Origin: Microbacteriaceae bacterium
GTDB lineage: Bacteria > Actinomycetota > Actinomycetes > Actinomycetales > Microbacteriaceae
Direction: 5' to 3'
Length of the DNA stretch: 64,000 nt
NCBI GenBank assembly: GCA_027491295.1
Contig: JAIXWK010000002.1
Coordinates: 432,032-496,031, forward strand
Shown piece after piece: positions 1 through 8,852 of the stretch. A program made the position numbers and the translations under genes. Position 1 is the stretch's first letter. The number at the start of each line of letters is the position of its first letter. Below the pieces are notes generated by a model. It had not been told where the DNA came from and made no database searches. It saw only the letters and a list, made by a program, of their open reading frames with translations.

Positions 1-438
1 CATGGAAGCAATTACCTTCACCGGCAGTGGTTCTGCAAAATCTGCAATCACATCAAATTCGCCGGCTTTTTCAACCTTTAGCTTGATCTCATCCAAAAGC
101 TTTTGGGTGATGCGCTCGACATCCGGACGCATGCTTTCGATCTTCTTCGGGTTGAACGCCTTCATCACCAGCGAGCGCAGTCTCGTGTGTTTTGGTGGTT
201 CGGAATCCAAAATCGAATCAGCGTGCAGCCAGTTGAAGGTGTCCCATTCGTTTTGCGGTTCTCTGGGTTCAAAGATTCTTCCGAGCGAGCGATTACGCAA
301 AACTGCACTCGAGTCCGCATGGGTAGCCGCTAGAAAAAGCTGCAGACCCTCGTGCCAGATCGGCTTGCCAACTTTTCTCAGCTCTGCAAGCTGTGGGTAT
401 GGGTCAACGACAAAGTCTGGGTCTTGAAAGTCGATCAT
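1..438 (-). CDS. Cytochrome P450, N-terminal part (cut by window edge)
   Basis: Haem-thiolate monooxygenase; only the first 146 residues are in the window, and the reading frame stays open to base 1. The segment DSEPPKHTRLRSLV (about residues 78-91) is the classic bacterial P450 C-helix region, with the HxxxR pair that contacts the haem propionates. It is followed by a typical helix with the pattern RPDVERITQKLLDE. The haem-binding Cys and the I-helix lie outside. The ATG at 438 overlaps the TGA of the upstream nitroreductase gene (ATGA), so the two are probably translated together. The substrate cannot be inferred. It is distinct from the complete P450 at 54264. Confidence 0.85.
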   Translation of the reverse strand, partial: MIDFQDPDFVVDPYPQLAELRKVGKPIWHEGLQLFLAATHADSSAVLRNRSLGRIFEPREPQNEWDTFNWLHADSILDSEPPKHTRLRSLVMKAFNPKKIESMRPDVERITQKLLDEIKLKVEKAGEFDVIADFAEPLPVKVIASM

Positions 439-1169
439 TTGTTTTTAAGTTTGATATCGCTAATTGGCAGGCGGTCAGCACCGAAGCCATTTACCTTGTG
501 ATCGCTTGGGTAACCAAGCGCAATACCGCAAAGTAGCTTGTAACCCTTTGGCACCTCAAACTCTTTTCTCACAGCATCTGCCCAAACTGCGCTGGCACCC
601 TGCGCGCAGCTGCCAAGGCCGTGGGCGTGAGCCGAGAGCATCAGGTTCTGCATAAACAATCCGGCATCTGAAACCGAGTACTCGCCCAATCCAGAGTGAG
701 TGAAGATAAAGAATGAGACCGGAGCACCAAAGAACTCGTAGTTTCTTGCCCACTGAGCCTGGCGGGCTTTTTGGTCCTTGCGATCGATTCCCAAAAGCGC
801 GTAAAGCTCAGCACCAACTCGGGCGCTACGTGGCTGCAGCACCTTTGGGTAAACCCGATTGACTTTGTAGTCGCTGGTTGGAAGACCGTAGCGTGTGATA
901 AACAGTTTGGCCTTAGCCAAAAATCCACCGCCTAGAGCTTTAGAAGCCTGCTCCCACCTAGCCAAAAATTCTTTTGAGATTCGGTCTCTGACTTCGCCCT
1001 GCGCCGTTGCCACCAAATATGGCCGGGTATTTGACCAGGAAGGTGCGGTCATCGCATCGGTTAGGAGCGTATCGATTAGTTCCTGTGGGACTGGCGTGGG
1101 CAGGAAATCACGAGTGGTTCGCCTAGATGCGACGAAGTCGCTAAAGGATTCTGCGTTGAATTTAGGCAC
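435..1169 (-). CDS. Nitroreductase-family FMN oxidoreductase
   Basis: 244-residue flavoprotein of the nitroreductase superfamily, which uses NAD(P)H and FMN to reduce nitro groups, quinones or similar substrates in the cytoplasm. The N-terminal SRRTTRDF (about residues 15-22) is the FMN-phosphate-binding Arg cluster. APSWSNTRPY and the C-terminal GLGSCAQGA...CGIALGYP blocks are also family hallmarks. The start is GTG at 1169, 6 nt after a TAGATT -10 box, so the mRNA is probably leaderless. It is coupled by ATGA overlap to the P450 gene, so it might act on the same substrate, but this is inference. Confidence 0.85.
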   Translation of the reverse strand: MPKFNAESFSDFVASRRTTRDFLPTPVPQELIDTLLTDAMTAPSWSNTRPYLVATAQGEVRDRISKEFLARWEQASKALGGGFLAKAKLFITRYGLPTSDYKVNRVYPKVLQPRSARVGAELYALLGIDRKDQKARQAQWARNYEFFGAPVSFFIFTHSGLGEYSVSDAGLFMQNLMLSAHAHGLGSCAQGASAVWADAVRKEFEVPKGYKLLCGIALGYPSDHKVNGFGADRLPISDIKLKNK

Positions 1170-1183
1170 CTTAGAAATCTACG

Positions 1184-1636
1184 CTAAAAACCAAGCATTA
1201 TCTTGCTCTCAGCCAGCTCTTTAGCGGTTCCCGTGAAGAAGAATTCGAGGTAGATCGGACCCTTTGGCTTCAGCTCCAACCAAATCTTCATGCCCTCACG
1301 AAGGTTTCCCGCAGGGCTATAAACCTTTGCCCAAACCTCACGTTTTCCTAGCAGTTGCCCGTGGTTCAAAACTTGAATTTTGATAGTGGTGCCAAATTCA
1401 GATTCAGCAACATCCGTGATGCCCAAAACCTCAAGACCGGCGAGTTCGGAAACGGAGGTTGCATCTTCGAGTGGATAGAAGTTGACCTCGCCAAATTGCA
1501 GTTGCGAAACAGTCGTTCTGATGGCCTCGGCTGCGAGCGTGATGCTCAGTGGAACTAACGAGAGCAAGGCCAAAATGGTGCCCAAAAGCATTGTGACGCG
1601 TTGACCGTTTGGGGTCGTGAGCCAGGGCCGCTTCAA
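1184..1636 (-). CDS. Small membrane-anchored protein of unknown function
   Basis: 150 residues with one hydrophobic segment near the N terminus (about residues 15-37, TMLLGTILALLSLVPLSI). A predicted extracytoplasmic beta-rich domain follows, with the pattern VYSPAGNLREGMKIWLELKP. I do not recognise the family. The start is TTG at 1636 preceded by GGAG with 5-nt spacing. The gene lies just upstream of the nitroreductase on the same strand (14 nt apart) and is divergent from psuG. It may be an uncleaved signal-anchor protein. Confidence 0.6.
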   Translation of the reverse strand: MKRPWLTTPNGQRVTMLLGTILALLSLVPLSITLAAEAIRTTVSQLQFGEVNFYPLEDATSVSELAGLEVLGITDVAESEFGTTIKIQVLNHGQLLGKREVWAKVYSPAGNLREGMKIWLELKPKGPIYLEFFFTGTAKELAESKIMLGF

Positions 1637-1699
1637 GCTATCTCCGAATCAAATTACTTGGTTATGAATCTACCCAAGAAACCGCAGTAGCCTTATCCG

Positions 1700-2596
1700 G
1701 TGCTCAAAATTCACCCTGAAGTCCTAAATGCCCTGCAGAACAATTTGCCGATAGTTGCCCTTGAATCAACCATCATTTCTCACGGCCTACCTCGTCCAAG
1801 AAACCACCAGGCGGCTTTGGACTTCGAGCAGATTTTGCGCGATAAGGGAGTTGTCCCTGCCACCATCGCGGTGATCGATGGCATTCCAAACATCGGTTTG
1901 GATGAGGTTGCGCTAGATGTGATTGCAAATCAGGACATCGCGAAAGCTTCGGTTCGTGACCTGCCGATTTTGGCAGCCAAGGGCATCTCGGGAGCTACCA
2001 CTGTGGCTGCCACCGCATTCCTTGCCGCTCAAGCCGGCATTCGAGTGTTTGCCACCGGAGGACTTGGTGGCGTCCACCGCGGAGCGCAGGACAGCTTCGA
2101 TGAATCAGCAGACCTAACCGTGGTCTCTCAGGTTCCGGTGACGGTGGTAAGCGCTGGTGTGAAGAGCGTTTTGGACATCGCAGCTACCTTGGAGCGACTC
2201 GAAACCTTGAGCGTTCCGGTGATTGGTTACGGCACCAAAATCTTCCCGAGCTTCTGGTTGCGCGAGTCCGATTTCACCTTGGAATACCAGGCAGATGACG
2301 CCAATGAGGTTGCGCTAATAATGGCCGCTCGCGGAGATCAGGGTGGCATCGTGGTTGCCAACCCAGTTCCAGCTCACCAGGCTTGGGAGCGCGTTGAGCA
2401 CGATCGCGTGCTTGCCATCGCATTTGAAGCAGCAGCAAAGGCCGGCGTTACCGGCAAGGCAGTGACCCCATTCTTATTGCAATACATAGTTCAGGCATCT
2501 GGCGGAGTATCGCTTGAGGTGAACCTAAATCTTGCTAAGAACAACGTTTCGGTGGCGGCAGACATAGCTACCGCTTGGTGCAGGCTGCAGGGCTAA
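1700..2596 (+). CDS. psuG: Pseudouridine-5'-phosphate glycosidase
   Basis: 298-residue enzyme that reversibly splits pseudouridine 5'-phosphate into uracil and ribose 5-phosphate, the step after PsuK. Family signatures include ALESTIISHGLPRP (about residues 20-33) and FATGGLGGVHRGAQ (about 116-129), and the length is normal. The GTG start at 1700 lies 6 nt after TAGCCT, so it is probably leaderless. The stop codon overlaps the psuK ATG by one base (TAATG), giving a tight two-gene operon for pseudouridine salvage from RNA turnover. The identification is strong because psuG and psuK are adjacent. Confidence 0.93.
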   Translation: MLKIHPEVLNALQNNLPIVALESTIISHGLPRPRNHQAALDFEQILRDKGVVPATIAVIDGIPNIGLDEVALDVIANQDIAKASVRDLPILAAKGISGATTVAATAFLAAQAGIRVFATGGLGGVHRGAQDSFDESADLTVVSQVPVTVVSAGVKSVLDIAATLERLETLSVPVIGYGTKIFPSFWLRESDFTLEYQADDANEVALIMAARGDQGGIVVANPVPAHQAWERVEHDRVLAIAFEAAAKAGVTGKAVTPFLLQYIVQASGGVSLEVNLNLAKNNVSVAADIATAWCRLQG

Positions 2597-3456
2597 TGCC
2601 TAAGGTTTTGGTGGTCGGTGATGTCATGGACGACATCTTGGTTCTCCCCAAGGGAGAGATTCGCCTGGACACCGATACCGACAGCCAGATCCAACAGCAG
2701 CCCGGCGGTTCAGCCGCAAACTTCGCCTGCTGGCTTGCGAGCCTTGGAATCGAAACCCACTTCGTGGGAAGAGTTGGTGCTGAGGACCTTGATCGTCACT
2801 CGCAGATTTTGCGAAAGTACAAAGTAGTTCCGCACCTGCAGGTGGACAACGAGCTACAAACCGGACGCATTGTGGTTTTGGTGCAGGAGCAGCAGCGCAG
2901 TTTTCTCACCGACCGCGGAGCCAACAAAAACCTCGATCTATCCGCTATCCCACAAGAGCTATTTGGTGATGCGCTTTACCTTTCCGGCTACACGGTTTTT
3001 GACCAGTCGGTTGAGGTTATGCAGGCCCTGATCAATCGAGCCAAAGCACATGGCTTTATTGCCTGCGACCCCGGCAGCGCCGGTTACATTGCAGACCACT
3101 CGGTTCACACCTTCTTGGCTGCAATTCAAGGTGTAGATCTGCTTTTGCCTTCTTTGGAAGAGGGTCGAGTCTTATCTGCCGAGTCAAGACCTGAGATTGT
3201 GGCGGCCCTGCTGGGTGAGTGGTTCCCTCAGGTCACACTCACCTTGGGCGCAGAAGGTGTTCAGTTGCAGTCGGCCGAAACCAGCGAGCACATCCCGGCT
3301 TTTGCTGCAGACGCAATTGATGTCACCGGAGCCGGAGATGCTTTTGCCGCGAAGCTGATTGCTGAGCTGCTCGGTGGCAAAAACTTGACCATGGCAGCGC
3401 AAGCTGCGGTCAGGTTTGCCGCCAAGGCGGTTACCAAACTAGGCGGTAGGCCTTAG
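2596..3456 (+). CDS. psuK: PfkB-family sugar kinase, probable pseudouridine kinase
   Basis: Ribokinase/PfkB-family kinase of 286 residues, predicted to phosphorylate pseudouridine at the 5' position for PsuG. Motifs are the N-terminal GG signature (QQPGGSAANFACWLASLG) and the C-terminal anion-hole motif DVTGAGDAFAAK with the catalytic Asp. I chose ATG 2596, which overlaps the psuG stop (TAATG). A GTG seven codons earlier is in frame but inside psuG. The substrate comes from the psuG neighbour; the fold alone would also fit other nucleoside or sugar kinases. Its 3' end overlaps the convergent aldehyde dehydrogenase by 4 bp. Confidence 0.87.
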   Translation: MPKVLVVGDVMDDILVLPKGEIRLDTDTDSQIQQQPGGSAANFACWLASLGIETHFVGRVGAEDLDRHSQILRKYKVVPHLQVDNELQTGRIVVLVQEQQRSFLTDRGANKNLDLSAIPQELFGDALYLSGYTVFDQSVEVMQALINRAKAHGFIACDPGSAGYIADHSVHTFLAAIQGVDLLLPSLEEGRVLSAESRPEIVAALLGEWFPQVTLTLGAEGVQLQSAETSEHIPAFAADAIDVTGAGDAFAAKLIAELLGGKNLTMAAQAAVRFAAKAVTKLGGRP

Positions 3457-4304
3457 TTTCCCTTTGGGTGCCAGACGGTTTTGACTTCCATCAGGTTCGT
3501 AATGTGGTTTAGCGATCCCTTGGTTCCTAGACGTGCAAAATCACCCTTGCGAATAACACGCTTTAGGTTCTGGGCTGCCTGAATCTCGAGCTCAACAAAG
3601 TTGCTGGTTCCCTCAAGGTCAATCGCATTGACATCCTGGTGAGAGGCAAGCCACGGAGCAATCTCTGCTTCTTTACCGGTCAACACATTCACAACGCCAC
3701 CCGGAAGATCGCTGGTGGCGAGCACCTCGGTCAGGGTGATCGCAGGAAGTGGCAGTGACCCACTCGAAACAACAACGATGGCATTGCCCGAGACAATCGC
3801 CGGGGCGATGGTGTTTACCAGACCTAAAAGCGCGCTGTCCTGAGGGGCAAAGGCAGCGACAACTCCGGTTGCCTGAAGGGTTGAAATGTTGAAGAACGGA
3901 CCTGCCACCGGGTTCATATTTCCCGCAACGGCGTCAATCTTGTCGGTCCAGCCCGCGTGCCAAACCCAAGAATCGATTGCGGCATCAACCTCTTGGTTGG
4001 CCTGTCGATCGCTCTTGCCGGTTAGGGCTCTAATCTCGGCAACGAACTGCTCGCGACGACCCTCAAGCATCTCCGCGATGCGATAGAGAACCTGGCCTCT
4101 GTTGTATGCGGTTGCGCCAGCCCAACCGGACTGAGCAGCGCGAGCTGCAACCACGGCATCCCTGGCATCCTTACGGGAGGCCATTGCAACATTCGCTAGG
4201 AACTCGCCCTTGGAATCTGCCACTGGGTAAACGCGACCGGATTCAGATCTTGGGAACTTGCCACCGATGAAGAGCTTGTATGTCTTTCTAACGTCTAAAC
4301 GCAT
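3453..4304 (-). CDS. Truncated, catalytically dead aldehyde dehydrogenase-like protein
   Basis: 283 residues of aldehyde dehydrogenase fold, against about 480 in normal members. The N-terminal domain and the Rossmann nucleotide-binding part are present (YKLFIGGKF at about 9-17; GVVNVLTGKE at about 205-214). The sequence then skips from the position of the TGS motif to a short C-terminal tail, so the catalytic Cys and general-base Glu are absent. It starts at TGATG with the stop of the full-length ALDH gene (one shared base). This matches the two-domain ALDH16 type, whose second domain is non-catalytic, but split here into two genes. It is probably a structural or oligomerisation partner. Confidence 0.8.
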   Translation of the reverse strand: MRLDVRKTYKLFIGGKFPRSESGRVYPVADSKGEFLANVAMASRKDARDAVVAARAAQSGWAGATAYNRGQVLYRIAEMLEGRREQFVAEIRALTGKSDRQANQEVDAAIDSWVWHAGWTDKIDAVAGNMNPVAGPFFNISTLQATGVVAAFAPQDSALLGLVNTIAPAIVSGNAIVVVSSGSLPLPAITLTEVLATSDLPGGVVNVLTGKEAEIAPWLASHQDVNAIDLEGTSNFVELEIQAAQNLKRVIRKGDFARLGTKGSLNHITNLMEVKTVWHPKGN

Positions 4305-5737
4305 CAGTAACCACCCTTCAGATAAGCGGCCAATCCTTGCTTGCCGCCCTCCCTGCCGTAGCCAGATTCCTTGAAGCCACCAAATGGGCTGGTTGGGTCA
4401 AACTGGTTGAAGGTGTTGGCCCAAACCACGCCAGCGTTTAGCTGGTCGGCAAGTTTCAGGATCCTCGAACCCTTCTCGGTCCAAATGCCAGCACTCAGAC
4501 CAAACTCGGTGTTGTTGGCCTTGGTTACAGCTTCTTGCGGGGTGCGGAAGGTCATAACCGAAAGCACCGGTCCAAAGATTTCCTCGCGAGCAACGGTATT
4601 AGCCGGGCTTACGCCAAGCATCAGGGTAGGCGCGAAGTAGAAACCATTTTTTGGAATCACACAAGCCGGAGACCAGCGCTCTGCGCCCTCTTTCTCACCC
4701 TGCTTCACAAGCGCTTCGATCTTCTTTAGCTGTGCCTGTGAGTTGATTGCACCGATGTCTGTGTTCTTGTCCATCGGGTCGCCAAGTCTTAGTGACTCCA
4801 TACGACGCTGCAGCTTCTTTAGAAGTTCGTCTTGGATTGATTCCTGCACCAAAAGTCTGGAACCTGCGCAGCAGACGTGACCCTGGTTGAAGAAGATGCC
4901 GTTGATGATTCCCTCAACCGCTTGGTCAAGTGGTGCATCATCGAACACGATGTTGGCGGCTTTGCCGCCTAGCTCCAAGGTGACCTTCTTGTTTGTTCCG
5001 GCAACCTGGCGGGCGATGATTCGACCAACCTCGGTTGAGCCGGTGAAGGCAACCTTGTTGACATCTTTGTGGCCAACCAGGGCAGCTCCGGTGTCACCAA
5101 ATCCAGTAACGATATTCACGACGCCATCTGGTAGCTCTGCCTGCTGGCAGATCTCAGCAAACAACAGTGCGGTTAGCGGAGTGGTCTCGGCAGGCTTTAG
5201 TACAACGGTGTTTCCGGCGGCAAGGGCAGGGGCAATCTTCCAGGCCAGCATCATCAACGGGAAGTTCCATGGGATGACCTGAGCTGCTACTCCGAGAGCC
5301 TGTGGGTTTGGGCCAAGACCTGCATAGTCAAGCTTGTCCGCCCAGCCGGCGTAGTAGAAGAACCAGGCTGCCACCAAAGGGATGTCCACGTCGCGGGTTT
5401 CCTTGATTGGCTTGCCATTGTTCAAAGTCTCGGCAACCGCTAGCTCGCGGGCTCGCTCCTGAATGATTCTGGCAATGCGGTAGAGGTATTTGCCGCGCTC
5501 GGAACCTGGAAGTTTTGACCAAACCTTTTCGTAAGCCTGTCTGGCGGCCTTCACGGCAAGGTCGACATCTTTCTCGGTGCCGTAGGTGATCTCTGCGAGT
5601 ACTTTCTCATTGGCCGGGTTGATGGTCTGGTAGGTCTTGCCTGGCTTTAGGAACTTGCCGTCAATAAAGTGACCGTAGCTGTCCTTGAAGTTCACAAGTG
5701 CTTGTGACTCTGGTGCTGGTGCGTATTCGAACATCAT
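4304..5737 (-). CDS. Aldehyde dehydrogenase, active partner of the deoC/ALDH pair
   Basis: NAD(P)-dependent aldehyde dehydrogenase, 477 residues. QVIPWNFPLMM is the cofactor-loop motif, VTLELGGKAANIV carries the general-base Glu, and NQGHVCCAGSR (about residues 288-298) carries the catalytic Cys. It sits between deoC (5 nt upstream) and the truncated ALDH (1-nt overlap). The likely role is oxidation of the acetaldehyde produced by DeoC, but this is inferred from position. AAGGA lies 3 nt before the first of two tandem ATG codons (5737 and 5734); either may be used. Confidence 0.88.
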   Translation of the reverse strand: MMFEYAPAPESQALVNFKDSYGHFIDGKFLKPGKTYQTINPANEKVLAEITYGTEKDVDLAVKAARQAYEKVWSKLPGSERGKYLYRIARIIQERARELAVAETLNNGKPIKETRDVDIPLVAAWFFYYAGWADKLDYAGLGPNPQALGVAAQVIPWNFPLMMLAWKIAPALAAGNTVVLKPAETTPLTALLFAEICQQAELPDGVVNIVTGFGDTGAALVGHKDVNKVAFTGSTEVGRIIARQVAGTNKKVTLELGGKAANIVFDDAPLDQAVEGIINGIFFNQGHVCCAGSRLLVQESIQDELLKKLQRRMESLRLGDPMDKNTDIGAINSQAQLKKIEALVKQGEKEGAERWSPACVIPKNGFYFAPTLMLGVSPANTVAREEIFGPVLSVMTFRTPQEAVTKANNTEFGLSAGIWTEKGSRILKLADQLNAGVVWANTFNQFDPTSPFGGFKESGYGREGGKQGLAAYLKGGY

Positions 5738-5742
5738 TTTCC

Positions 5743-6708
5743 TTAGTCCACGCTCACATAATCTGGGCCGGAGTAGTTACCGGTCTTTAGTTTCTGACGC
5801 TGCATCAAAACATCGTTTAGCAAACTCGATGCACCGAATCTAAATAGGTCTGGGTTTAGCCACTGCTCGCCAGCGGTTTCTTTCACGACCACCAAGTACT
5901 TGATGGCATCTTTTGCGGTTCTAATGCCACCGGCTGGCTTTACGCCAATGAGAACGCCGTGCTCGTCATACCAGTCGCGAACTGCCTGCAGCATCAACAT
6001 CGTGATTGGGATGGTCGCGTTCACCGTGACCTTGCCGGTTGAAGTCTTAATGAAATCTCCACCAGCCAACATCGCAAGGTAGCTTGCTCTGCGAATGTTG
6101 TCGTAGGTCTGCAGCTCGCCGGTTTCCAAGATCACCTTTAGGTGAGCGTAGGAACCATCGCTTCGCTTGCAGGCCTCTTTGACTGCCTGAATCTGCTTAA
6201 AAACCTCTAGGTAGTTGCCGCTTAGGAAAGCACCGCGGTCAATGACCATGTCAATCTCGTCTGCGCCAGCCTTGACCGCATCCTTGGTATCGAGCAATTT
6301 AACCGGGACGCTTGCGCGTCCAGAAGGAAAAGCAGTGGCAACTGCGGCGACATAGATCCCGCTATTGCCAAGGGCTTTCTTCGCATGCTTGACCATGTCA
6401 CCGTAAACACAAATAGCAGCAGGTCTTGGGCAATCTAAATCGGTTGGGTCCGGAGTCAGTGCCTTTAAGCAAAGGCTCTTTACGCGCTCCGGGGTGTCCA
6501 TACCTTCCAAGGTGGTGAGGTCCATCATCTTGATGGCGGCATCTAGTGCCCATGCCTTGGAGGAGGTCTTAATTGAACGCGTACCAAGGGAAGCGGCTCT
6601 AGCCTCAAGGCCTACTTTGTCGACGCCAGGCAGCGAGTGGAGCCAGCGTCTCAGGCTTTGATTTGTGATCCGAGAACCGACGATGGCTTCCGGGCTAAGT
6701 AGCTGCAA
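5743..6708 (-). CDS. deoC: Deoxyribose-phosphate aldolase (eukaryote-like length)
   Basis: Class I aldolase, 321 residues, converting 2-deoxyribose 5-phosphate to acetaldehyde and glyceraldehyde 3-phosphate in deoxynucleoside catabolism. GGDFIKTSTGK carries the Schiff-base Lys; GADEIDMVID and VGVKPAGGIRT-like blocks (here LIGVKPAGGIRTAKDA) are also present. At about 320 residues it resembles the long eukaryotic/actinobacterial type rather than the 250-residue E. coli form. The TTG start at 6708 is supported by AAGGAG with 5-nt spacing. It is first in a three-gene unit with the two aldehyde dehydrogenase genes. Confidence 0.93.
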   Translation of the reverse strand: MQLLSPEAIVGSRITNQSLRRWLHSLPGVDKVGLEARAASLGTRSIKTSSKAWALDAAIKMMDLTTLEGMDTPERVKSLCLKALTPDPTDLDCPRPAAICVYGDMVKHAKKALGNSGIYVAAVATAFPSGRASVPVKLLDTKDAVKAGADEIDMVIDRGAFLSGNYLEVFKQIQAVKEACKRSDGSYAHLKVILETGELQTYDNIRRASYLAMLAGGDFIKTSTGKVTVNATIPITMLMLQAVRDWYDEHGVLIGVKPAGGIRTAKDAIKYLVVVKETAGEQWLNPDLFRFGASSLLNDVLMQRQKLKTGNYSGPDYVSVD

Positions 6709-6735
6709 GATAACTCCTTGAAATCTCCAGCAAGC

Positions 6736-7593
6736 CTACCTCTTAGTTAGGAGTTTCACCCCGGTGAGCTCTTCGCTGGTGCGCCAAAGCGCAGCCATAG
6801 CCTGAGCATCGTGAGAGCGCTTAGAACCCTTGATCTTCATTGGCTTGCCCCAAAGCTCGTGGTTTGGACCTATGAAGTCGCCGCTTTGAATATCGCTACT
6901 GAGGGAGGCGTAAATCTGACTCTGGGCACCTTGCTTTGCAGTTTGTGCGAACGGGTCCAGCACGTGAGGAAAGTTTTCCTGCAGTCCGGTTACTGCCCAG
7001 CCAGGGTGCGCGGCTATCGATTTAATTTGACCGCCTTCGGCGGTAATGCGGTTGTGCAGCTCGCGTGCAAACCAAAGGCATGCCAATTTCGAATCCGCAT
7101 AACGCTGCCAGCGGTTGTACTTCGCTTCATCGGCTCCGCGAACAGTCTCGATGTTCGAGCTATCAAAGTTTCCCCTGCGGTGAACTACTGAGCTTAGTGA
7201 AATCACCTTAGGATCTGCGGCGTAGTTTAGCTGCTCCCAAAGCCCCGCGGTCAGCACGAAATGTCCTAGGTGATTGGTCGCCATCTGGATTTCGATGCCC
7301 TGTTCTGAAAGCTTGAAATCTGGACCCATAAGTCCTGCGTTGTTCATCAAAACCTCTACCGGCCTGGTGATTGAAGCGGCAAAAGTTTTGACCTGGTCGA
7401 AGTCCGAAACATCAAGCACCTTGGCGGTGATCGAGACTTGTGGGTTGTTAGCTTGGATGTCTTCGGCGGCAGCAAGAAGTCGCTTTTCACCCCTTGCCAA
7501 AAGAATTAGATCGAAGCCTTTGGCAGCTAATGCCTTGGCAGATTCAAGGCCCAGTCCGGAGCTTGCTCCGGTGATAATCGCAAGTGGTTTCAC
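6736..7593 (-). CDS. Short-chain dehydrogenase/reductase
   Basis: Cytoplasmic NAD(P)-dependent SDR of about 285 residues. The cofactor motif TGASSGLGLESAKALA is near the N terminus, NNAG is in the middle, and YADSK provides the catalytic YxxxK. It resembles retinol dehydrogenase/WW-oxidoreductase-like SDRs, and the substrate is unknown. I chose GTG 7593, which lies 6 nt after TAGCTT (leaderless pattern). TTG 7599 is also in frame and would add two residues. It is divergent from the MFS gene. Confidence 0.85.
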   Translation of the reverse strand: MKPLAIITGASSGLGLESAKALAAKGFDLILLARGEKRLLAAAEDIQANNPQVSITAKVLDVSDFDQVKTFAASITRPVEVLMNNAGLMGPDFKLSEQGIEIQMATNHLGHFVLTAGLWEQLNYAADPKVISLSSVVHRRGNFDSSNIETVRGADEAKYNRWQRYADSKLACLWFARELHNRITAEGGQIKSIAAHPGWAVTGLQENFPHVLDPFAQTAKQGAQSQIYASLSSDIQSGDFIGPNHELWGKPMKIKGSKRSHDAQAMAALWRTSEELTGVKLLTKR

Positions 7594-7649
7594 AGCCAAA
7601 AGCTACCACTGCGGTTGGCTAAACTTGAGGGAATCACATCGAGGTGTCC

Positions 7650-8852
7650 ATGCAAACCAGCACGAAGCTGACATTGAAGCTGGGCATACCTCAAATCATC
7701 ACCTGGGGATCCGGGTTCTACCTGCCGGCGATCCTCGCGGTTCCAATCTCTAAAGAGCTTGGCATTCCAACCGGAACTTTCTTTTGGGCGTTCACCATTT
7801 CACTCTTGGTTTCAGGGCTGATAGGTCCGCGAATTGGCAAGGCGATTGACCGTCTGGGAGGGCGCAGAGTTTTGCCAGTCGGCAACCTGGCTTTTGCTCT
7901 CGGGCTTTCAATGCTTGCGCTGAGCACAGAACCGGTTTTGCTTTTTGTGGCTTGGATCTTTATGGGCATTGGGGCATCGATGGGTAACTACGACTCAGCT
8001 TTTGCAACCGCCGTCTCGTTCCTGGGAACCAAAGCCAATAGGGTCATCGCCGGTATCACGGTGCTTGCCGGTTTCTCATCGACGTTTTCATGGCCGCTGA
8101 CATCTTTATTGAACGACAACTTCAGTTGGCAAACGGCGGTTTGGTTCTGGGTTCTAATGCACCTTTTGGTGGCAATGCCAATTCACCTTTCGATTCCAAG
8201 GGTCGAAACCAAGGAGGTGACAGTTGCCACAGGGCCGATTCGCAAGATCATCAAAAACCGATTCCGGTTTGATCCGCTGCTTGTGGTCTTTGCCCTGATG
8301 TTCGCCCTGGAGGGCTTCATTGTTTCTAGCGTGAACAGCACGCTGCCATTCATGTTGGGTGAGCTGGGTGCAGATGCGCAATTGGCGATTTTCGCGGCTG
8401 CCATCTTGGGTCCTTCGCAGGTGGCTGCCAGATTGCTGTTGGTTGCACTTGATCGCTACCTAACCCCGATGCGGGTTGGTGCCATTTCGATTTTGGTTCA
8501 CCCGGCGGGTGTGATTTTGCTTTTGGTTTTTGGGGCTAATGCGATTTTGCCGTTTGTGATTCTGCACGGTATTGGAGTGGGTCTAAACCCATTTATCCGA
8601 GGCTCACTGCCGCTACTTTTCTTTGGTTCTGAAAGCTATGGCCAGCGCCAGGGGTACGTGATGATGCTTAGCAAAATCGTGTCCGCGCTTAGCCCGACGC
8701 TACTGACCCTGATGCTGCTGGCAAATCCGCAAATGGCCATCACTGCAACCATGTCGATGGGTATAGCGGCAATGGCCCTTTTGATTATTCTGGCGTTTAT
8801 GCGCAGGGCTCGAAAGCAAACTAGCGTTCTAGTAAAGCCTGCGGATTATTAG
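7650..8852 (+). CDS. Major facilitator superfamily transporter
   Basis: About 400-residue integral membrane protein with 12 predicted hydrophobic segments. The loop DRLGGRRVLPVG between segments 2 and 3 is the MFS A-motif. A central cytoplasmic loop with basic residues (RKIIKNRFRFD) separates the two halves. ATG 7650 has GAGG with 5-nt spacing; a GTG at 7644 would overlap that Shine-Dalgarno sequence. A TAAACT -10 box lies at 7619-7624. The substrate cannot be read from sequence. The 3' end overlaps the convergent hydrolase gene by 32 bp. Confidence 0.85.
   Translation: MQTSTKLTLKLGIPQIITWGSGFYLPAILAVPISKELGIPTGTFFWAFTISLLVSGLIGPRIGKAIDRLGGRRVLPVGNLAFALGLSMLALSTEPVLLFVAWIFMGIGASMGNYDSAFATAVSFLGTKANRVIAGITVLAGFSSTFSWPLTSLLNDNFSWQTAVWFWVLMHLLVAMPIHLSIPRVETKEVTVATGPIRKIIKNRFRFDPLLVVFALMFALEGFIVSSVNSTLPFMLGELGADAQLAIFAAAILGPSQVAARLLLVALDRYLTPMRVGAISILVHPAGVILLLVFGANAILPFVILHGIGVGLNPFIRGSLPLLFFGSESYGQRQGYVMMLSKIVSALSPTLLTLMLLANPQMAITATMSMGIAAMALLIILAFMRRARKQTSVLVKPADY

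Noticed and set aside
2-427. Open frame on the plus strand at the left edge
   Set aside because: It mirrors the P450 fragment on the minus strand, whose translation has clear P450 motifs; the plus frame has none.
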